The notes: generated from the letters alone by a model not told the origin. A stretch of 64,000 nt of DNA from Chlorops oryzae (GCA_020466095.1 CM035808.1:77409026-77473025), one strand, 5' to 3'. Counted from the stretch's first letter, positions 33,345-45,294 are shown. Numbers and translations are program-made.

Positions 33345-34115
33345 TCTCCCGTTGTAAACCTTAGCGGAACTTTGCGTTTTTTCTGAAGGAGGCTACCAAA
33401 CTGGAGTGGGTAAGGACCGTGATGTTTCCTTGGCCCAGTCAAGTTTTAGCAAAGTTCTTGCTAAAGTGCTAGGGCTACAGAAGAGAAAAGATCGATTGCC
33501 CAAGCGTTTTATGTAAAGCATGGCATTCTAGGAGTAATGGGATGTTTTGACGGAACATACGTGCGAATCATAGCTCCCGCTCTAAATAAACATTTGTACT
33601 ACAATAGAAAGGTCAACTATAGTTTAAGTGTCATGCTTGAAAGTTTTAAACCGTATTATTTTTTGGTAAAATAAAGGTTATCTTTTGCAGATATGTGATA
33701 ATGAACTTAAAATTCGGTATGTGGATCCATCACATCCCGGAGCTTACCACAACTGCTTTATCTGGAATGTCAGCGACGTAACAGCTCACTTTTAGCAAGA
33801 ATATTTGCGAGGTTCGACCAATTTCTGGCTTCTTGGTAGGAATATTAGTACATATTTTAAAAATATCACAAATTTTCTAAAAGTAATTTTTTAGGAGATG
33901 CTGGGTATCCTTTAGAGCCATGGCTCTTAACACCTCACAGGGTTCCAGACGAAGCCTCTGCGGAAATGAGGTTCAATGAGGTCCACTCGATGTGTCGCAA
34001 CATAACCGAACGAACATATGGAGTATTGAAGGAGGTGTCTTCTTGGAGCTGGAGAGCTTCACTACACCCCAGAATACGCGTGAAGAATTACAAATGTGAT
34101 TTGTGCATTACATAA
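33345..34115 (+). pseudogene. PIF/Harbinger transposase remnant
   Basis: Read with shifts and probable introns it gives EGGYQTGVGKDRDVSLAQSS, then VMGCFDGTYVRIIAPA with the first catalytic Asp, SHPGAYHNCFIWNVSDV, GDAGYPLEPWLLTPHRV with the second Asp, and RNITERTYGVLKEVSSW with the catalytic Glu. Introns are suggested by GTAAAATAAA...CTTTTGCAG (33668-33693) and by a gap ending TTTTTTAG before GGAGATGCTGGG near 33895. A TAG interrupts it near 33795. This is a DDE_Tnp_4 cut-and-paste transposase, decayed. Its usual Myb/SANT partner is not beside it; a remnant of such a gene is at 62910-63113. Confidence 0.8.
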
Positions 34116-34290
34116 CACAATGCTACAAAAAAATTTTTTTTCATACACTTTTTTTCTAATGGTTATTTTATGTTAGCTTAGGGCTCCCTCATTCCAAATT
34201 TTAAGTGCCTAAACGCCAGCCTACGAATATAATTATGGCTCCCATGAAATCAGAAAGGCCATTTTTTGCTCATATTTTCACTTTTTTCAG

Positions 34291-34916
34291 TCAATTATCG
34301 ATCCCTATCTTAGCAAGCAGATAAAGCGTTATTTTTGTGTTGCCATCAGCGGTTTTGCGCTCATTCAACCATGAAGCTAGCAATTCCGATTGATCTTTAT
34401 TAAAATTGAGATCGCGGATCAAATCATTCAGCTTCTTTTGGTTGTACGGTTGTTTGTATCGCGTATTTTCAGCGCATGATCCGCTCGTTGCTGTGGTTGT
34501 AGTTGTGTTTGTTTGCGTCGATGAACCACATGCTGCATTGATTATTGGCCTTGCGGATGACAGTGGCTGAGGAAAATCAACAGAAGCAGCACTCGGGTAA
34601 ACAATTTTGTGTTTTGTATTCCCTGTAATTTTTCCAGGCAAAATTGTTGCGCAAAAGTAGCAATCATTCTGATGATTTCTGGGCTTTCTCCATTCCATTG
34701 GCTTTATAAAAGGCTTTCTAGATTTCCATAAACTTATATAGCAACTATTGCAACAGAGAGACGGCGACCATTCCACATCACTTTGCGACCAAAATATTGT
34801 TCGTATTTAGTTTGCACTCTCTGATTCATTGCAACCAATTGCCCTTTGAAACAATGCTTGCCACAAACATAACAAAATTTATTTTTATCAACGTTACAAA
34901 TAGATTTTTTCGACAT
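34291..34916 (-). pseudogene. Zinc-motif protein of an uncharacterised arthropod multicopy family
   Basis: Begins MSKKSICNVDKNKFCYVCGK at 34916, runs to FGRKVMW, then shifts frame near 34765 and continues as EWSPSLCCNSCYISLWKSRK, PMEWRKPRNHQNDCYFCATI, HKIVYPSAASVDFPQP and LNDLIRDLNFNKDQSELLAS, ending in a stop at 34291. Cys pairs CYVC, CCNSC and CYFC suggest zinc binding. I recall arthropod proteins with the same order (CxxC, CC..C, PMVWRE, DCYFC, YPN, LNDLVRDL) found in many copies and without known function. Apart from the frameshift it is complete at the N-terminus; the family C-terminus is usually longer. Probably mobile-element linked (inference). Confidence 0.55.
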
Positions 34917-37656
34917 TCCTACGTTGTTTATTTTTCGGTCTTTTTATATTTCACTATGTGTCTTTATGTTTCTTACTATTCACCCGACAAGCACTTTGTT
35001 CAATGAAAACATCTATACACATTTGCAACTATTTATACTAATTTATCTTATCCAGTTATTTGTCATTGCAGCTGCGAAAACGTCACTTGAAATGATTAGT
35101 TGTTTATTGAGGATTTTAGTTGTGCGAAAAAAGGGGTTGATATTTGTGAGTGCAGGTAACAGGTAGAAATTATGCTCGGGTTCGGTAAAAGGGACTGCCA
35201 TGGGCTGAAGGGTAGATACTTTTTTCAAGATTTATGGCTATGTTTGTCAAATATTTAAATTTTTGACATTTTTTATTGCTAATTTTATGGGTACCTAATT
35301 TTTTGTCCGTGCTAAAATTTAGAGTGTTGATATTTTATCGTCTATGTACTCTTAGTGTGCACGGAATCTTCGCCTTTCAATAATTGGTCTAATTTTTATG
35401 ACATCTCAAATATTTCCTGAGATATGGGTATTTTAGTAAGACAAAGTCTGATTTAATGCAATTCAGTTCATACAAGGTGGGCCCTCCTGACGTATACGCA
35501 ACGTACAAATTCCCCACTTTTTTAACAAAAAAAAAAGCAGTTTTTCGCTTATAACTTTCATATTTGTCATCCGATCATTGAGTTCTGCGGCTCTAAATGT
35601 TCGCTAGCATTGTATCCAAAAACATGCATGCCTAATGATACCAACTGTTTGGGAAGAAAAAGCAGAACTTCGGCCACAAATCGAATTCAAAAGGCAGAAC
35701 TATTCAGAACATGGGCTAGAAAAATTAGAACATAAATCAGAACAAAAATCAGACTACATTTTAAAATCTGAATGTACATTTTAGTACATTTTTTACACCT
35801 CTAGGCAAATCATAACAAAAAATAAGGGCCAGTTATTAAAACATTCGGGAAATCAAACCAAATTAACCTTATTTTTGAGAGCACTTTTATTAAAACAACA
35901 ATAAAACCTAAACCTCAGGATTCTGCTGACCATAAAAAAAAATACATTTCCATAACAATTAAATCTTTTATATCCCCGATACTGGCTACTCATCTTCTTC
36001 TGAATCATTTATGCACACCGATATAAGACTTCCTCCAGTGCACTATGTGCCAGCTGGCCGCTTTTTTTGACAAAAAGTCGAAATTTTTGTGTAGTAATTT
36101 GGAAAAAATTAGTATACATATAGTAAGAAAATACTCTGACCATTATAAAAACGACTTCATTTTTTTCTATTGGTAACCCTTTTAATTTGACAGCCTGTCA
36201 AAGTTCACAAAGCAAACAAAGTGCGGCTTGGCGTTCCAAATAATTGAAATTAAGTGAGATTGTCTGTTCAAATTTTTTAATAAATTTCTTCGAAACTAAA
36301 TTTTTTTAAATATGGATAGTAGCATTCAGGTATGTATGTACAATAAAGCCTCATCACTCTTTTGTGTGGGTTTTTTTTTAGTATATGAAACAAGTTAAGC
36401 TAAACACTTGAAGCTTTTTTTAAATAAATTTTTGAATTTTCCTTATGTTCTGTGAGAACAAAAAATATGAAGCAGTCCTCGGCAGTCCATAAAACCTATA
36501 CAGAAATGAAGCTTCAGAATGTTGTCTATTAAGTCCCAAACAAAACGAACTCACACACTGATTTTCATTGAAAAAAATTAGGAATTGCGGATTTTGGACG
36601 CTTTTATGTGTTGTCCCGAACACACTCTAGTACTGGAGGTACCCTTAAAAATCTTCCAATAAAAATTTAATTTTAACATCGATCTAAGAGTTGTTCTCTG
36701 CACCTTTGTGCAAAAATTCGATGCTCTTTCTCCTTTTCTAGACTTTTTGCCAAAAAAAATGACTTTCTAGCCCTTAGTGCAGTGGTGGCTTGCTGAAGTG
36801 CTTGTGCTGTTAGCACTTGCAGTGGCTGCCGATACTTCTTTGCTTGCTTTAAAATCATATCTCGATTGATCATGTAATATTGCGTTTGTTCAAGCGAAGA
36901 AAACGAAGAAGAAAATGAATTAGCGAATAGGGATGTCACTGTATGTCTTATAGTGTTGCAATGTGCTTCGATATATATATGTATATTAGACTGGTCCTTA
37001 TTTTTTTTAAAACTTGGTTTCTTAAAATTTCCAGGCAAAGTATATAAGCTTATGGTCCCAAACTACCAAATATGAAGTTTGGTTTCGATCCAATAATGTT
37101 TGATGGGCGCGGAAGTCACTCAAAGTTTAAAATTCCATTTGTATGAGAAAAAACCTGGGTTGTGTTGGTTTTATCAAAATCTAGCACATTTAATATAATT
37201 TCTCTAACCAAATGTGAATGGTATTCCATTGACAATAGATTGGTCTTTCTTTGAAGCTATAACAACATCAAATCGGATTGTATTTGGCACAGCCAGGACT
37301 ACTGAAAGTCAATTTTTTAGGAAATTCAAAAGATGCTTCGACTTGGAGGTCTTGGATAGCCACAAGAATTAGCAGAAATGTTTTTAATATTCATATTTGG
37401 AAAATATACAAAATAGCCCTTCGAATGAGCCTTATATGAAGAAAATCGGATTACTCTTTACTTTAGCTTGAACATACTAAACAATTGCTATAGATTTTTT
37501 AGGACAAAATTTTAGGCTCTTAACTTTAGCGGGGTGAGAATTGGTCATGGTCTTAAATAATTTCAGGCTTCGCGTTAGATTCTAAACTTGCAATTCATTT
37601 CGCAACATTTGATACCAAAATCATGAAATTTTTTTGGCGGTTTCTGCTTAAATGGT
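34917..37656. other. Low-information DNA before the first gap
   Basis: AT-rich DNA with no confident gene. Two things stand out. At 36313-36330 an ATG exon-like start (MDSSIQ) is followed by a strong donor GTATGTATG and, 50 bases on, a pyrimidine-rich TTTTTTTTAG acceptor, but the joined frame stops after eight more codons. At 36673-37038 (minus) a 121-codon frame, basic and Gln/Ala-rich near its end, has no domain I know. Both may be chance. Confidence 0.4.
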
Positions 37657-37756
37657 NNNNNNNNNNNNNNNNNNNNNNNNNNNNNNNNNNNNNNNNNNNN
37701 NNNNNNNNNNNNNNNNNNNNNNNNNNNNNNNNNNNNNNNNNNNNNNNNNNNNNNNN
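37657..37756. other. Scaffold gap (100 N)
   Basis: Exactly 100 N. Sequence to the right is gypsy2 integrase on the minus strand, unrelated to the left flank, so order and orientation here depend on scaffolding only. Confidence 0.98.
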
Positions 37757-38515
37757 CACTCCTTCAGATTGCGGTAAGGGTCCTATAATATCGATGTGTA
37801 CGTCAGCGAACCTGCGTGAAGGTAGTTGAAACTTCTCGATCACAGATTTTGTGTGTCGTGTTGTTTTAGCCGATTGACAATTTAAGCAAGTTTTTGTCCA
37901 TTGAGCGATTCACGATTCATTGAAGGCCATACAAAACGTTCTGAAATGAGTTTTTGAGTAACTTTATGACTTGGATGTGACATATTATTGATTTGGTCGA
38001 AGACTATCCGTCGTAGTGCTAGTGGAATATAGGGACGAACTTTGCTTGTTGAGACGTCACAATAAATGGGGTTGTGTGAATTGGCTATTTGCATTGAAGG
38101 GTCGAGTTCGATTTCATTAATATCTTCAATTCGTCATTTTCTTGTTGTTTGGATAGTTGTTGATGATTAAAAAAAGATATCTCTGCTATTCTTGACTATC
38201 AGCTACAACATTATCATGGCCAGATATATGTCGAATGTCGGTGGAAAACTGACTTATATAATCGAGATAATGGAAACGTCCTTGTTAATTTTTCGGATTT
38301 TTGCTTGAATGCAAAACAAAGTGGTTTGTGATCCGTAAATAGAATGAATGATCGTCCTTCTAGCATGTAGCTGAAATGTTGTATAGCCATATATGCTGCT
38401 AGTAATTCGCGATCATGTCGCACACCCTCTTCTAAGGTGACACAACTCAAAATGTCTAATTTTTTCAGAAAACGCAAAAAACAAAATGCTTCGCAGTGTC
38501 AATCAAAGGAAGAAG
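37757..38515 (-). pseudogene. Gypsy2 RNase H and integrase, third copy
   Basis: Minus-strand copy of the pol seen at 18700-19470: RNase H (38477-38214, FTDHKPLCFAFK), integrase zinc region (38094-37882) and the start of the integrase core up to IDIIGPLPQSEGV, where the gap begins. It holds the right part of the RNase H MITE with ends identical to the contig A copies. Its upstream side is fused to the gypsy2 leader at about 38530, removing gag, protease and RT. Confidence 0.85.
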
Positions 38516-38934
38516 AAAGGCATTGACGGGATATTTCGGCCATTTCGACCATTTTCTTCAGGATCGTCAACCTTCTTCTTTCGGTTGCAATTTTCCTATG
38601 CTTTTCAGGCCAATTCGTTGTCAATTTATTGTTTCCGCTTGAGGGATGTGTGAGACAGTCTTTTGTATTTTAGTGTTTTTAGATTTTATTTATAATTTTC
38701 GCGATTTTAATTTTTATGATTCAATTTTGTTTTTTTTTTTTTTTTCAAATATGAAACGACGAAAATCGCTTGCCTTTTTTTTTTTAATATTTAACTGTTT
38801 CACAAAGTAGGCAACCAATTTTCTCGGATGCTTCAAGCACTATCAATCTCGCTTAAGGTCTTTTTTGTTTTATTTTCATATATTTCGTCAATTTTTTTAA
38901 AACTATATTTTTAAAATTCACTTACGCGAAACTA
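38516..38934 (-). other. Gypsy2 leader
   Basis: Untranslated leader matching 23640-24040 of contig A, with a short ATG frame (ATGGTCGAAATGG) at its end where the internal deletion starts. Confidence 0.7.
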
Positions 38935-38952
38935 CTTTTTGCTCGGGCGCCA
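38935..38952 (-). promoter_or_regulatory. Gypsy2 primer binding site
   Basis: On the minus strand TGGCGCCCGAGC follows AATTAACTAAT. A TGGCGCC start, whose complement ends in CCA, is a typical primer site next to a 5' LTR. Confidence 0.6.
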
Positions 38953-39425
38953 ATTAGTTAATTTTATAAGTGCGGAAAATGAAGCACATCCGCTTTCTTT
39001 GAATTGTTTTGCTATATTTTATTTGAATCGTCTCAGTCGTTTTTTTTCACCCTTCGTTAATTTACAACTTTTAAATTCCAAAAATGTTAAGACTTCAACT
39101 TAGAGTTATGCCTAAAAATACTTAAAACCTACACTGACGTGAACTCTGCTGAAGTCGCTGCACACCCCCGCTACTATCGTTTCGTTGCGATTTCTGCCGA
39201 CGTCTTCGTCTTTCGCAAATTTTCCGAATTCGCTTCGGAATTGCGTTCCAATTCTTCGTTTTCTTGCTTGAATGCATTATTTGGCTTGCACTCAACTGCT
39301 CTAATTTGTTGGTGCTTGTTGTTGCCTTTTTGCATTCTTTATTCGCTTAAATGCTCCAAATTAGGCTTTTTTGGCTGTTGTTGTTTGTTGCTGCATTCTT
39401 TATTTCGATCAGCACAGTGAGCTCA
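38953..39425 (-). repeat. Putative gypsy2 5' LTR
   Basis: Upstream of the primer site on the minus strand. It has repeated AATAAAGAATGCA phrases, CAACAA-rich stretches and an AAATAAAATATAG polyadenylation-like signal near 39019. The outer end is uncertain (GAGCTCACTGTGCTG region). It does not match the putative LTR at 21844, so one of the two assignments, or the idea of a single element, may be wrong. Confidence 0.4.
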
Positions 39426-39461
39426 TGACATGTGTGAAATGATCAGAACATTCGAAACAAC

Positions 39462-39889
39462 ACAATGGCTTCGTTCGAGTACCTTGTAAAATACTTCAAG
39501 AAAGATTCAACCGTCAGAAAGGATAAGAATTACTTCACGGAATGCCTAAGATGCTTAGACGAAGAATGGTCTAAATTTGAAACAATCGACAACCAAATAC
39601 GATTGCTGGAAAGTTTTGCCGATAAACCACGAATACTTCACTAGAGATTACTACAGCTCATTACTAAACATAGTGCAGCAATATACAGACGTATTCAAGA
39701 CGGCCATTAAGAAAGGAACACCAATGGAGAGTGACGGAAAAGCTCAGCAACACAGGTCAAAAAAGTGTAACGTTGTCTTATTTATTGGCGTGTTGTTTAT
39801 AAGAAAACGTTCTAGGTGACGGATCTGGTATTTGTTGAGTTGCAGCGATCACTGGAGACGATGGCCCCCGAAATTAGCAAACAATTTTT
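39462..39889 (+). pseudogene. BEL/Pao-like gag fragment
   Basis: ATG at 39462 gives MASFEYLVKYFKKDSTVRKD and LDEEWSKFETIDNQIRLLES, then a frameshift near 39610 to NHEYFTRDYYSSLLNIVQQY. A helical N-terminal Gag with a YFT.D.Y phrase is what I recall from BEL/Pao elements. It continues as LVFVELQRSLETMAPEISKQ until DINE-A interrupts at 39890. Confidence 0.4.
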
Positions 39890-41772
39890 ATACCCAGCGT
39901 AAGCGGGATATATTAGTTTTGTGCAAATCCTGTAACAGGGAGAATTAAGCTCCGGAGATATAGAAAAATATATGGGGCAAAACACGTCAAGTGTACCACC
40001 GGCAAAATTTTTTCTCCCCGATTTGGATGAAACTTGGTACAGTGGTTAAGATGTAAGAGTACGTTAAATGTGCAAAAAAAGAGTAAATTTTAATCACAGG
40101 TTGCCGAGATACAGGGTGTCAAAGTTTAGATTTTTGCTTCGAAGAACATATTTCATTAAATTACAATGGGGCTAAAATCGCCTCGCTTCAAAAATTTTTC
40201 GAATGTTTCTTTAAAAAAATTTTCTGAACTTTTCGAAAACAATACTTAAAAAATTTTTCGATAACGGTAAATGAGGAAAATTTGGCATTTTAGTTTTACT
40301 TCTTGATTTTCTAGGAGAGACGTCATTTTTTTATTTATATTTTTTAATTTTGAAATAAAGCTTAGTTCTTCCCCTTTAAAATGATGCATATATCAGAATG
40401 GGCGGACCATGATTAGTGGTCCAAATACACCTTTGAAGATGCTTACCTAGCATATTTCCCTCAATAACCACTCAGCGAGCGCAATATCAAAACAGAAAGC
40501 AACGATTGCGCTTGACAATTATGCGCTCGCTTAGTGGTTATTGAGGGAAATATGCTAGGTAAGCATCTTCAAAGTTGTATTTGGACCACTAATCATGGTC
40601 CGCCCATTCTGATTTATGCATCATTTTAAAGGGGAAGAACTAAGCTTTATTTCAAAATTAAAAAATTAAATAAAACTATGACGTCTCTCCTAGAAAATCA
40701 AGAAATAAAACTAAAATGCCTAATTTTTCTCATTTACCGTTATCGAAAAATTTTTAATATTGTTTTCAAAAAGTTCAGAAAATTTTTTTAAAGAAACATT
40801 CAAAAAATTTTTGAAGCGAGGCGATATTAGCCCCATTGTAATTCAATGAAATATGTTCTTCGAAGCAAAAATTTAAATTTTGACACCCTGTATCTCGGCA
40901 ACCTGTGATTAAAATTTACTCTTTTTTTGCACATTTAACGTACTCTTACATCTTAACCACTGTACCAAGTTTCATCCAAATCGGGGAGAAAAAATTTTGC
41001 CGGTGGTACACTTGACGTGTTTTGCCCCATATATAGAAATGATCAGGATCAAAAACTGAATCGATTTAGACATGTCCGTCTGACCGTCTGTCCGTCTGTT
41101 GTCCGTCTGACCGTCTGTCCGTCCGTCCGTCTGTCCATCCGTCCGTGGTCGGATCTCTTCCGAAACGGCTGAACCAATGAAGTCGAAATGAACACATATA
41201 TATCGGGGTCCGAGTATGATCCTAAGTAAAAATGGGAGACATTCGCCCACTGCCATGCCCACAAATGAATTTATTGTGTTTTTAGTAAAATGCTTGTAAC
41301 TTGCGACCCACTCAACACATTCCATTGATATTTGGTGTACTGGTAAACTACAAAAAGGGACATATCCTAGAAAAAAATGGCAGCCGTCCTCCTCAAGCCA
41401 CGCCCACAAATAAGGGCTTATCGTAACTTGTGAAGTAAAAAGCGTAGAAGCTTCAAATTCGCAACATAGGTTGACCAAGGCAAATGAAACGTGTAAGAAC
41501 AAAAATTTATGTAGCCCGCCCACTGCCACGCCCACAATTAGAGAATTTTCGTTACTTCCGAAGAAAAGGCGTAGAAGCTTAAAATTCGCAACATAGGTTC
41601 ACCAAGGCGAATGAAAGGTGTAGGAAAAAATTGTATGTGGCCCGCCCACTGCCACGCCGACAAATGAAGATTTTTCGTAACTTCCGAAGTAAAAGGCCTA
41701 GAAGCTTCAAATTCGCAACATGGGTTCACCAAGGCGAATGAAAGGTGTAGGGAAATAATTTATGTTGCCCTC
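39890..41772 (+). mobile_element. DINE-A Helentron, 5' part, split by a palindrome
   Basis: Starts ATACCCAGCGTAAGCGGGAT, is interrupted at 39974-41038 by a foldback element, then resumes with GATCAGGATCAAAAACTG and the CCGTCTG/CCGTCCG block. It has about three copies of the 127-bp repeat. It ends at 41772 with CCTC next to the gypsy1 3' LTR. The missing 3' part corresponds to the fragment at 6473-6586. Minus-strand frames are artefacts. Confidence 0.85.
39974..41038. mobile_element. 1065-bp palindromic foldback element inside DINE-A
   Basis: Begins GGGGCAAAACACGTCAAGTG and ends with the complement, flanked by ATAT on both sides. The arms stay complementary almost to the centre (about 40505), leaving a loop of only about 20-40 bases around CAAAACAGAAAGCAACGA. 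Non-coding. The uninterrupted DINE-A copies at 9.4 and 61.2 kb give the empty site. Confidence 0.9.
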
Positions 41773-42584
41773 TGTTGTGATTCTAAGCAAGAGATATGTT
41801 CCCTATGAACATAATGCCTAAAATCCTTTGTGAAAATAAAAAGGACACAAGAATTATACTTTATAATGTTTGTTTATTAATCCTTATTTATTTCACAATG
41901 TTATTAATGCTATCTCCTTACATTTACTCTTAAAACTTCCCTAATTCCCTGTTCTCCAAGTCCACGCTCTAATCGCTGTTGCCACTGGTGAGTACATACG
42001 AGTCGAGCTGAGACTGTCGCAAACTGGTCTTCCGCAAAGAATCCCCTTCTCCAATTCGATCTTCCGTTTATATAGAATGAAACCGCTGATGCCGCATTGT
42101 TGATTTCGCAATTGCTGTCAGACGATTTTTCCCGAATTTGCTGCGTAGGTTCAATTGTGACCGCTTTAGCGATTTCCCAATCGCTACCTGTCGCAATAGT
42201 TGACCTGCGCTTGTCGATTTGCTTTTGCTTAATTGATTTTCGAGCTCACCAGATGTCACACTCGCCGCATAAGCACTTTCGCCAGGTGTTGTCTGAATTC
42301 GCTTGTCAAGTATTACTGCTCGCCGCTCTGGTCGTGTGCCAACGTTGATCATATTTCGCATTTAAGCTTGGATTGGTTGTTGTTGTTGTTGTTGTTATTT
42401 CGTTTGTGCTGAAGTCGTTTTGCTATATTTCGGTATGTTCATATAAAGGTGACCATCGTGCATAATAATTGAATGCTCGTGAGTCGAATGTTGACTCACA
42501 ACATCCCTCCCCCCTTTGCGGGAGTTGCGAGCATCGTGACTGCAAGCTATCGGAATGTCTGCTAAAAAAAACTGTCGGACGACA
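41773..42584 (-). repeat. Gypsy1 3' LTR (812 bp)
   Basis: Minus-strand partner of the LTR at 6587-7397, with TGTCGTC... and ...CACAACA ends. Upstream on the same strand is a purine tract, TTTAAAAGGGGGACGGA, the expected PPT, and beyond its end is GAGG (CCTC at 41769-41772) inside DINE-A. These prove it is the 3' LTR and show the same 4-bp duplication as at 6583-6586. Confidence 0.88.
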
Positions 42585-44049
42585 TCCGTCCCCCTTTTAA
42601 AGGAGTTGTTGGCCAGATTGTGATGACTTGCTTCGCAAAATTTTATCACCTGAAGATTGCTGGTTGCTGTAGTTATTATTATTGTTCTGCGTTGATATTG
42701 ATGTACTCGAAAATTCCGCTAAGTCCTTTATGTACGGCTACTTGTGTACTTGATTCCCCTGTTGGTGTGTGTTGGAGCTCGACGGCTAGCTAATGAAATA
42801 TGCTTACTTCTATACAATTTTCTTTTCTCTACTTTGATAAAAATATTCTTGTGTAAACAATTTTTTAAACTTCTTTTTGGTTTTTGTTTATTTTTCGTAA
42901 AGGTTTCTAATTTAATTGCAGAGTTGTTTATTTTACTTAAACTTTAAACTTCTCACATTCTATTAGTACATAATGACTTAAAATTTCAATTTCAAGATTT
43001 CTTTTCTGCTTAAAAGTTTGCTTTGTTTTTTCAAAAATTCTTACTTGATTATTAAATTAAATTTTCCTCAGTTATAATTTTGCGAAAATTTTTTTTGAAA
43101 TACATTTGCTTTATATATATAGATTCATTTACTTTTTAATATGTTATGTTCTTAAAATTTGTGTGCAAAATTGTTTTTTAAGATAATTCTTTTCCGCATA
43201 CTTTACTTACTAATTATTATTTGATTTCTCATTTAAATATGTATCAACCCTATTATCATAATTTACTCTGATAGGTTCATTTTTGACATTTTTATTTGGT
43301 TTCTAGGTTTCAATAAAATATTTTTTTCTATTTCTCTTTTTATTTATTTTATTTTTTTTAATTTTTGTTTTTTTAACAAAGGAGGTATTGTGTAACAAAA
43401 ATACCTATATTTTCAAGGTATTGATTTTAATTTATTTCGTTCGACTATGTATATACAAATATTTAGTAAATATCTGTATAAGGGTGTTTATACTTACCAA
43501 ATTATTTTCTATCTTTATTATTATTCTGGTTGGTCCAATTGGTTTAAAGTCATCGCCAGTTTTATTTCCACCGAGTGTCTTCTTGTTCCTAAGCTTGTCT
43601 TGAAAATATAAAACATATAAAAATTACTGTGCTCGAGTCCCTTCTGTATTCTTTTGCTTTTTACTTTTCGTACTTTTGCAACGTTCTGCTTTCACATATC
43701 ATGATACGTTGCTTCAGAGCTTTCATTGGCAAAATAAACTGTTCGGTTCTTTTTGTTTTGGTTTTTGCTTATTGCTTTAATTAAAAAAAAATTTTTTTTT
43801 TTATGAAATAAAAACGCATACCGGGGCCTGTTCAAAATATTCGTGACTGTAAGACCTTAAAATAGTTTTCAAGATTTCAATTCTTTTTCTTTAAAGTTTT
43901 GATAGGAAATTCTAATTTATACATCGCCCTAAGCGATGTTTAAAAGAAACTCTGTCATAATTAATTTTAAAATGTTTAGATCTTACTTTACGTGATAAAA
44001 ATCTTTGGTTTTTGATTGTTTTTTTTTTTTTTTTTACATTAAATAACTT
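42585..44049 (-). other. Gypsy1 3' internal region, pol missing
   Basis: AT-rich DNA between the protease ORF and the PPT. RT, RNase H and integrase are not present, so the element is internally deleted or a non-autonomous derivative. On the minus strand a stretch near 43600-43510 reads LGGNKTGDDFKPIGPTRIII and ends in a good splice donor (GTAAGTATA), which might be part of a spliced 3' ORF, but I cannot identify it. Confidence 0.45.
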
Positions 44050-45294
44050 TTACGGCACTTTAAAATTGTACGAAAATATTTTGCTTAAAGGATTCGTTTT
44101 TAAAGCTAAAATTTCGCTATCGCTAATATTTGACTTAATGGTGTGGTTCACGCCATCCCATTTAAAATTTTGTTGTAGTAAAACGATTGCTCTTAAAAAC
44201 CTGTTATAGACTGTTTTTACTGTACCAAAAAACTTTTTTAATACCTTTCTAATTACCTTTCGATTCCTGAGCATAACTGACATGTCCCTAGGACCAATTT
44301 TTTCAATTAAATTGTTCGCTTCATGATTTTTAACTCTTTCTTGATTTCCCGACCAGGGTAAATCTGATGCCTTTTCTGCGGAATTGTGTGGCCTACTCAG
44401 TGGGTTGTCTTTAAAATCTTCCTTTAAATTTTCTTCTTTAAATAAAACATCATCTTTTTTCTTCAATAAATTCCCATAACGATTTCTATCGACTTCTTCG
44501 TCGAGTTTATAATCTTCTTCACTACCTGACTCTTTATTCACTTCAACCTCACTGATTTTCAAAATAGGTACAACTCCTTTTCCGCCAATAATCTTGGGCG
44601 ATTTTCTTATCAAATCTGGCATAATATCTTTTTTATGCACTACCAAATCTCCTGACAATCTTTTTGCACAAATTTCTTCTACTCTTGCTTCATTAGCTTG
44701 GATCGTGACTGTCTCCTCAGTACAAATCCCATTACTAAAGTTGGAAAGAAGAAATGGTAGTGATACAATTTGTCTATCATTGTTGCAGAAAGAGATATCT
44801 TTATTAAAATTATTAATTCTGGAATGCTTCCCCTTCTCATGTCTGTTAAAAAAATTCTCCTGTTGTCTCTTTTCTTTTCCAATACTCTCAGTTTTCCCAC
44901 CAAACGCTTCTAGTGTAATCAAACTTGTATCTGAACCTGTGTCCACTAACAATGTAATTTTTTCATTTATAGCCTGTCCGCATGGAAACACTATAAACGT
45001 GTCGTCTGACACCGGTTCTACAGTTTCGATATTACTACTGTACTTTTTGCAATGAGTAACTATTTTTGTCACATTATCCTTACTATTTTCCCCTTGATCT
45101 ACTGTTCTTTCGGCGGTACTATTTATTTGATAAAACTTTGTTTCTATTAGTTCGCTTAAGTGCACTCTTCTTCGTTCTAATACTTTATATTTCAATGCAA
45201 TTTCCTTATTGCTTTCTATTCTAATGGGGTTCTTAAAATATTCGCCTTGTTCTTTTTCATCAAAGCATATTTTGTTTAAATATAAATCTTTCAA
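44050..45294 (-). CDS. Gypsy1 protease-containing ORF
   Basis: 414 codons from ATG 45294. It starts MKDLYLNKICFDEKEQGEYF and near residue 115 has the retropepsin active site KITLLVDTGSDTSLI, an aspartic protease that cleaves the polyprotein. The rest is basic and acidic in patches with IGGKGVVPILKISEVEV about the middle; the last 150 residues (RNRKVIRKVLKKFFGTVKTV) are unfamiliar. No RT follows in this frame. The ORF is uninterrupted, so it is either recent or kept. Its first part matches 17560-17760. Confidence 0.7.
   Translation of the reverse strand: MKDLYLNKICFDEKEQGEYFKNPIRIESNKEIALKYKVLERRRVHLSELIETKFYQINSTAERTVDQGENSKDNVTKIVTHCKKYSSNIETVEPVSDDTFIVFPCGQAINEKITLLVDTGSDTSLITLEAFGGKTESIGKEKRQQENFFNRHEKGKHSRINNFNKDISFCNNDRQIVSLPFLLSNFSNGICTEETVTIQANEARVEEICAKRLSGDLVVHKKDIMPDLIRKSPKIIGGKGVVPILKISEVEVNKESGSEEDYKLDEEVDRNRYGNLLKKKDDVLFKEENLKEDFKDNPLSRPHNSAEKASDLPWSGNQERVKNHEANNLIEKIGPRDMSVMLRNRKVIRKVLKKFFGTVKTVYNRFLRAIVLLQQNFKWDGVNHTIKSNISDSEILALKTNPLSKIFSYNFKVP

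Noticed and set aside
36313..36410. Short spliced gene with ATG exon and GTATGT donor
   Set aside because: The joined frame ends after about 14 codons; the splice-like signals are common in AT-rich DNA.
37595..37843. Open frames spanning N runs
   Set aside because: They read across gaps (also 48542-48815 and 60143-60466); only the parts outside the N are meaningful.
42097..42348. Frames within the gypsy1 LTRs (also 6512-7102 and 42068-42361)
   Set aside because: They lie wholly inside LTR sequence on both strands and show no domain, so they are chance frames in a regulatory repeat.
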